From the NCBI RefSeq assembly GCF_001528665.1, contig NZ_BBYJ01000010.1, positions 124,001 through 188,000 on the forward strand: a DNA stretch of 64,000 nucleotides, given 5' to 3'. A model generated the notes under the pieces. It was given only the letters and a program-made list of their open reading frames with translations, did not search any database and was not told the DNA's origin. Each line of letters opens with the position of its first letter. Within the stretch, counting starts at the first letter, position 1. This document shows, in pieces, positions 59,407 to 64,000 of this stretch. The stretch is from Microtetraspora malaysiensis. Its GTDB lineage: Bacteria; Actinomycetota; Actinomycetes; Streptosporangiales; Streptosporangiaceae. The translations under genes were made by a program, and so were the position numbers.

Positions 59407-60879
59407 ATGGAGCCGAAGACAGCCATGTCCGACTTCTCCGCGAGCATCGGCAACCGGGGGCTATACCGTCTCGCGGCCGGCACGCTGCTCGTCGCCTTCC
59501 CCGGCACGACCGCCCCGGACTGGGTTCTCCACGAACTGGAGAACGGCCTCGGCGGTGTCACCCTCTTCGGATTCAACGTGGAGAGCCCCGAGCAGCTCTC
59601 CCGCCTCACCGCGCAGCTCGGCGGAGCGGGCCACCCGGTGGTCTCGCTCGACGAGGAGGGGGGCGACGTCACCCGCATCGCGTACCACACCGGCAGCCCG
59701 TACCCGGGCAACGCGGCGCTGGGCGCGGTCGACGACGTCGAACTCACCGAGCGGGTCTACCGCTCGATCGCGGCGGACCTGGCCAGGTCCGGCGTCAACC
59801 TCGACATGGGCCCGGTGGCCGACGTGAACTCCGCGGACGACAACCCGGTGATCGGCACCAGGTCCTTCGGCGCGTCCACCGAGCTGGTCTCCCGGCACAC
59901 CGTGGCCGCCGTACGCGGGCTGCAGGCGCTCGGGATCGCGGCCTGCGTCAAGCACTTCCCCGGGCACGGCGCCACCCGGCAGGACTCCCACCTGGAGATC
60001 CCGCGGGTGGACGTTCCGCGCGACCTCCTCTGGGAGCGCGAGCTGGCGCCCTTCCGCGCCGCCATCGAAGCGGACACCAAGTCGATCATGACGGCGCACG
60101 TGGCGGTCCCCCACCTCACCGGTACGGCTCCCGCCACGCTCTCCCCCGCCGCGCTGACCACGCTGCTGCGCGGGGAGATGGGCTACGACGGCGTCGTGAT
60201 CTCCGACGCCCTCGACATGCACGCGATCTCCAAGAGCGTCGGGCTCGGCGGCGGCGCCGTGCTCTCCCTGGCCGCGGGCGCCGACCTGCTCTGCCTCGGA
60301 CCGCTCCCGACACAGCAGGAGATCCACGGCCTCCTGGACGAGATCATCCGGGCCGTGGCCGACGGCCGGCTACCGCTCGCCCGCCTTGAGGAGGCCGCCG
60401 ACCGCGTCGCGCGACTGCGCGAGTGGTTCGCGCTCGCGCGCGACGAGGCGGCGGAGAGCGACATCATCGGCCTGGACGCCGCCCGCCGCGCCGTCACCCT
60501 CTCCGGATCGCCGGCACCCCTGGTGGATCCGTTCGTGATCGAGGTGGACACCCCGCCGACGATCGCGGTCGGGGACGTCCCGTGGGGCGTCGCGCCGTGG
60601 CTGCCCGAGGCCGAGATCGTCCGGATCAAGCCGGACGCGGCCCAGCCCGCCGAGCTGCTCGGCCGCGCCAAGGGCCGCTCGCTGGTCATCGTGGTCAAGG
60701 ACGCGCACCGGTATCCCCTCAGCCGCGACCTCGTGTCCACCCTCCTCGCCGAACGCCCCGACGGGGTGGTGGTCGAGATGGGGCTGCCCGTCTGGCGACC
60801 CCGGGCGGCGGCGTACATCGCGACCTACGGAGCCGCGCGGGCCAACGCCCAGGCGGCCGTGGAGCTGCTCACGGTCTAG
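59407..60879 (+). CDS. Glycoside hydrolase family 3, NagZ-type beta-N-acetylglucosaminidase
   Basis: A 490-residue GH3 enzyme without signal peptide, so cytosolic. It carries the motif that defines N-acetylglucosaminidases in GH3, KHFPGHGATRQDSH (182-195), with the general acid His/Asp pair, and nucleophile Asp267 in VISDALD. A C-terminal region beyond residue ~350 resembles the second GH3 domain but is short. It would cleave the imported GlcNAc disaccharide or muropeptide. Start: ATG 59407 or ATG 59425 (MSDFSASIG); both lack a strong ribosome-binding site. It is in the sugar ABC operon and convergent with the second ROK gene. Confidence 0.9.
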   Translation: MEPKTAMSDFSASIGNRGLYRLAAGTLLVAFPGTTAPDWVLHELENGLGGVTLFGFNVESPEQLSRLTAQLGGAGHPVVSLDEEGGDVTRIAYHTGSPYPGNAALGAVDDVELTERVYRSIAADLARSGVNLDMGPVADVNSADDNPVIGTRSFGASTELVSRHTVAAVRGLQALGIAACVKHFPGHGATRQDSHLEIPRVDVPRDLLWERELAPFRAAIEADTKSIMTAHVAVPHLTGTAPATLSPAALTTLLRGEMGYDGVVISDALDMHAISKSVGLGGGAVLSLAAGADLLCLGPLPTQQEIHGLLDEIIRAVADGRLPLARLEEAADRVARLREWFALARDEAAESDIIGLDAARRAVTLSGSPAPLVDPFVIEVDTPPTIAVGDVPWGVAPWLPEAEIVRIKPDAAQPAELLGRAKGRSLVIVVKDAHRYPLSRDLVSTLLAERPDGVVVEMGLPVWRPRAAAYIATYGAARANAQAAVELLTV

Positions 60880-60898
60880 CTCCAGGAACAGCATGGAC

Positions 60899-60929
60899 GC
60901 CCGGCCCGCGCGCACCCGCGCGGCCGGGC
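60899..60929. terminator. Bidirectional terminator hairpin
   Basis: A 13-bp GC stem with one bulged C and a short loop between the convergent GH3 gene and the second ROK gene. Confidence 0.75.
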
Positions 60930-60949
60930 TTCCGCCGTACCCGGACGCG

Positions 60950-62143
60950 CTAAGAAGCGAAGATCTCCTCGCGGGCCTGTTCGAGCGCGGCCAGGACGGC
61001 GCCGCGGAGCACCGGGTTGCCCTCGACCTCGGTGGTGGCCACCTTGGGGCGGATCAGGCAGATCCGCGCGACCGCCTCCTCCACCCGCGCGGTCAGCTCC
61101 GTGCCTCCCGCCCGGCCGACCTCTCCGGCGAGGACCACCAGCCCCGGGTCGAGCACCACGCACACCGACGCGACGCCGAGGGCCAGCCGGGAGGCGATCT
61201 CGTCCAGCAGCGGCCCGCCGGGCTCCCCGGCCTCCACCGCCACCGTCACGCACTCGGCCGCGCTGCCGCCGACGAACCCGTACTCGCGAGCCAGCTCGGT
61301 CACCGCCTCGGAGCTGACCAGGGACTGCAGGCCGCCGGCGAGCGAGGGCAGCCGCCCGGGCGTCGCCTTCACGGTCTCGGCCAGCGGCACGCCGGGCACG
61401 GGGAGGTAGCCGATCTCGCCCGCGCTCCCGGTCCGGCCGCGGTGCAACCGGCCGCCGAGGACGACGGCGAGGCCGATGCCGCGGCCCACCCAGACAAGCA
61501 CGAAGTCCTCGTCGTTCCGGGCCGCCCCGTTGGCACGTTCCGCGACCGCCACGAGGTTGACGTCGTTCTCTATGGTGACCTCGCGACGCAGGTCGCGGGC
61601 CAGCGCCGCGTGGATGCCCTCGTGCCAGTGCGGCAGGTCGAAGGAGAACCGCACGTCGCCGCTCCGCGGGTCCACGACGCCGGGTGTGCCGATCACGACG
61701 CCGCGCAGCCGCGACAGCGCCACCTTGGCCGACCGGCACGCCTTGACGACGGCGCTGTGGACCGCGGAGACCGGGTCCTCGTGCTCGCCGGGCTCCACGG
61801 TCACCTGGGCGACCACCTTGCCGTTGATGTCGGCGATCGCCGCCGCGACCCGCCGCGGGCCCACGTCCAGCCCCGCGACGTACCCGCAGGAGGGGACCAC
61901 GCCGTACAGAGCGGCGTTCGGGCCCCTGTTGCCCGCCTGCTCGCCGACGACCTCGACGAGGCCGCGCTCCTCCAGCCGGGCGAGCGTCTGCGACGCGGTG
62001 ACCTTGGACAGCCCGGTCAGCTCGCCGATCTGGCCCCTGGTGAGCGGCCCCGAGGCGAGGAGCAGTTCGAGCGCGGCCCGATCGTTGATCTCCCGTAGCA
62101 GCCTCGGGACGCCGGGACGTCGCTCCACCGTCCTACTTTCCAT
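60950..62143 (-). CDS. ROK-family transcriptional regulator (paralogue of 54780)
   Basis: A 397-residue ROK regulator with helix-turn-helix LTRGQIGELTGLSKVTASQT (about 38-57) and a ROK domain (IENDVNLVAVAERA; VVLGGRLHRGRTGSAGEIGYLPV). It aligns with the regulator at 54780 over its full length. The ATG at 62143 starts MESRTVERRPGVPRLLRE. It closes the sugar locus on the right, convergent with the GH3 gene, and is divergent from the membrane EEP protein. Its upstream region shares a 21-bp element with that of the first ROK gene. Confidence 0.92.
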   Translation of the reverse strand: MESRTVERRPGVPRLLREINDRAALELLLASGPLTRGQIGELTGLSKVTASQTLARLEERGLVEVVGEQAGNRGPNAALYGVVPSCGYVAGLDVGPRRVAAAIADINGKVVAQVTVEPGEHEDPVSAVHSAVVKACRSAKVALSRLRGVVIGTPGVVDPRSGDVRFSFDLPHWHEGIHAALARDLRREVTIENDVNLVAVAERANGAARNDEDFVLVWVGRGIGLAVVLGGRLHRGRTGSAGEIGYLPVPGVPLAETVKATPGRLPSLAGGLQSLVSSEAVTELAREYGFVGGSAAECVTVAVEAGEPGGPLLDEIASRLALGVASVCVVLDPGLVVLAGEVGRAGGTELTARVEEAVARICLIRPKVATTEVEGNPVLRGAVLAALEQAREEIFAS

Positions 62144-62187
62144 GCTCGCCCCCGAAAATCCGTTAGGTGCGCCCGCGACCAATCAGC

Positions 62188-62208
62188 AAAGTTTCCTGCC
62201 AGCTTAGC
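62188..62208. promoter_or_regulatory. Shared ROK-associated element upstream of the second ROK gene
   Basis: The 21-bp stretch has the same AAAGTTT, TG, AG and TTAGC blocks at the same spacing as 55991-56011. It lies 45 bp from the ROK start, nearly the same distance as its counterpart (51 bp). Confidence 0.55.
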
Positions 62209-62312
62209 GATCAGGCAATCCCCCCGCATCGGACGGAAACCCTGAGACCTCGCTATTGCCCTCCCGATCAAGAAGTACGAGGATCGCTCATGTCTTCGGC
62301 AGAGGAGAGCGC

Positions 62313-64000
62313 ATGGCCGGACAGGTCACCGAAAATCGCGACACCCCCATCGTGGGCCGGCTCACTCCCCGGGCCGCGACCCCCGTCGCCATCGCCCTGG
62401 GCGTCCTGCTGCTCAGCGACGTGCTGCGGGGCTTCCTGCCCTCCCTGATCACCCTGTACGGCAGGGCCGGCGAGACCCCACCGGAACAGATGGGACTCTT
62501 CGCCGCGCTGTGGTTCGCGCTGCCCTTCGCCGCGGCACCGGTCGCGCGTCTCACGGGCGTCCGCCCGATCCTGCTCTTCGGCGCCGTCGCCCTGGTCGCG
62601 GCCCGGATCGGCCTCCAGACGACCGACGGCGGCGACCCACAGCTCTACCTCTCCGCGATCGGCGTGTGCGCCGGCCTGCTCTTCCTGTACGGCGCCGCCC
62701 GCACGGCCGCGCGCGACGCCGCCCCCGTCGGCATCGCGGCCGGACTCGCGGCCTCCACCGTCGTCCACCTGCTGCTCGACCGGATGGACCTGGTCTGGCG
62801 GGACGGCCCGCTCCCCTGGATCGCCGTACTCGCCTTCTGCGCCGCCTTCCTGGCCGCCGTCCTCACGTCCGTACGGCTCGCGCACCGGCCGGGCGACCTC
62901 GCCCCCGCCGCCGTGTGGCTCCTCGCCGGTCCGGCCCTGATGCTCACCGGCATGTTCTCCGGCGGCCCCGGATTTCTCGAACTCGGCCAGGACTGGGCCG
63001 CGCTCTTGTCCTTCGACGTGGCGCTGCGCGTCGTGCTGGTGTGCTGGGGCGTCGTGTGCGCCCGGACGGCCCCGTGGAGCGGCTGGGCCGGGCTCATCCT
63101 GATCGTCGCGGCGTCCGCCCAGGCCACCGACCTGGCGGGCGGCCTCGTCATCGTCACGCCGGTCGTCCTGGGCGCCTGCCTCGGCCAGGCCGCGCGCGGC
63201 GACCTCCCCACCGGCCGGCCACCCAGGAACGGCGCGGCCGTCCTCGGCGGCATGGCGGTGTTCCTCGTCGGCACATTCCTCTACTACGCGGCCTACGACA
63301 CGAACCTCGGCTTCCCCAACGTGGTGATCCCGATCGCCGCCGCGGTCCTGGTCGCGGTGACGGGCACGCGGATCTCCCGGCGCCGCCCCGCCGTACCGGC
63401 CGGGCGGCCGGCGATGCGGTGGCTCGCGTTCGCCCTGCCGCTGGCCCTGGTCGCCGGGGTGCTCTCCTGGCGGCCCGCCCCCGGCACGCGGGCGGCGGAC
63501 GGGCCCGAGTTCACCCTGATCACCTACAACATCCGCATGGGGTTCGGCCTGAAGGGACGGCTCGACCTGGACCGGATCGCCGACTGGGCCCGCGCGCAGC
63601 GCCCGGACGTGGTGCTGCTCAGCGAGGTGGACCGGGGCTGGATGCTCAACGGCGGGCACGACGACCTGGCCAGGATCGCCGCGGGCCTCGGCATGCGCTA
63701 CTACTTCGCCCCCGCGGCCGACCCGCTCTGGGGCGACGCGCTGCTGACGAACCTGCCGGTCCGGCAGATCGTCTCGCACCCCCTGGGCCGGCACGACTAC
63801 CCGACCGGAGCCCAGGCCCAGGCGATCGTGCTCACCGTCGGCGGCACGGAGGTCGGCATCGTCAACACCCACCTGCAGGCCCCGCCCGGGCAGGCTCCGG
63901 AGGCGGCCGCGATCGTCCGCGCCCTCGCGCAGCCGAGAGGCGGTACGGCACGGCCGGTGCTCCTCGCCGGCGACCTCAACACCACGCCGGACGATCCGGC
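62313..64000 (+). CDS. Multi-pass membrane protein with C-terminal endonuclease/exonuclease/phosphatase domain (3' end outside window)
   Basis: At least 562 residues are visible from an ATG at 62313, which has AGGAG five bases ahead. Residues about 20-395 contain about ten hydrophobic helices (for example VAIALGVLLLSDVLRGFLP and MRWLAFALPLALVAGVLSW). From about 405 a soluble extracytoplasmic EEP domain follows: FTLITYNIRMGF, PDVVLLSEVDRGW (with the metal-binding Glu), GIVNTHLQAPPG and LLAGDLNTTPDD. EEP domains act as phosphodiesterases on nucleic acids or phospholipids; membrane fusions of this type are common in actinobacteria, with unknown substrate. It is divergent from the second ROK gene. 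The window ends shortly after the DLN motif, so only the last third of the EEP domain is missing. Confidence 0.85.
   Translation, partial: MAGQVTENRDTPIVGRLTPRAATPVAIALGVLLLSDVLRGFLPSLITLYGRAGETPPEQMGLFAALWFALPFAAAPVARLTGVRPILLFGAVALVAARIGLQTTDGGDPQLYLSAIGVCAGLLFLYGAARTAARDAAPVGIAAGLAASTVVHLLLDRMDLVWRDGPLPWIAVLAFCAAFLAAVLTSVRLAHRPGDLAPAAVWLLAGPALMLTGMFSGGPGFLELGQDWAALLSFDVALRVVLVCWGVVCARTAPWSGWAGLILIVAASAQATDLAGGLVIVTPVVLGACLGQAARGDLPTGRPPRNGAAVLGGMAVFLVGTFLYYAAYDTNLGFPNVVIPIAAAVLVAVTGTRISRRRPAVPAGRPAMRWLAFALPLALVAGVLSWRPAPGTRAADGPEFTLITYNIRMGFGLKGRLDLDRIADWARAQRPDVVLLSEVDRGWMLNGGHDDLARIAAGLGMRYYFAPAADPLWGDALLTNLPVRQIVSHPLGRHDYPTGAQAQAIVLTVGGTEVGIVNTHLQAPPGQAPEAAAIVRALAQPRGGTARPVLLAGDLNTTPDDP

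Overview
This is a 64-kb window from a high-GC actinobacterial chromosome. GC-rich third codon positions, GTG and TTG starts, the dapF-miaA, miaB, gluABCD, rny, recX-recA and DUF3046 neighbourhoods, an NsrR-Hmp pair and many paired operators all fit an actinomycete. The general character suggests Streptosporangiaceae or relatives, but genus is an inference. I saw no rRNA, tRNA, CRISPR array, insertion sequence or prophage.

Layout. 1-1737: a BenE-type carrier running off the left edge, divergent from an XRE-cupin regulator with paired operators between them. 1837-12038: conserved housekeeping block (TPR protein, dapF, miaA, ogt, rnz, an extradiol-dioxygenase-like protein, two membrane-anchored low-complexity proteins, miaB). 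12485-18120: APC permease, GPP34 protein, a NarL-type two-component system and a small membrane protein. 18333-22535: glutamate-type ABC importer gluABCD plus an orphan binding lipoprotein. 22629-24741: S9 peptidase followed by a decayed DUF2079 fragment. 24738-28825: rny, recX, recA, with a LexA-type box upstream of recA. 29311-32927: an accessory stretch between recA and DUF3046 (small protein, MDR oxidoreductase, SnoaL-like protein, flavohaemoglobin hmp, nsrR). 33039-33233: DUF3046. 33763-38616: the large helicase Lhr.

38669-54090 is the most interesting part: a compact natural-product gene cluster in two divergent operons. Leftward genes encode an acyl-AMP ligase, a C-PCP didomain protein, E1-alpha, E1-beta and a lipoyl E2 of a 2-oxoacid-dehydrogenase-like complex (no E3). 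Rightward genes encode a 1761-residue C-A-PCP-TE protein fused to a 12-TM MFS exporter, a free ACP, a free condensation domain and an N,N-dimethylformamidase-beta-like protein with a beta-propeller-like tail. The A-domain pocket reads as aspartate-type and the TE has Cys instead of Ser at the nucleophile. Gene ends overlap throughout both operons. The likely product is a small acylated aspartate-containing compound, released by a Cys thioesterase and exported by the fused transporter; its structure cannot be read from sequence.

54069-64000: a VanX-like dipeptidase, then a sugar-uptake locus (binding lipoprotein, two permeases, a NagZ-type GH3 enzyme) flanked by two paralogous ROK regulators whose upstream regions share a 21-bp element, and finally a membrane protein with an endonuclease/exonuclease/phosphatase domain that runs off the right edge.
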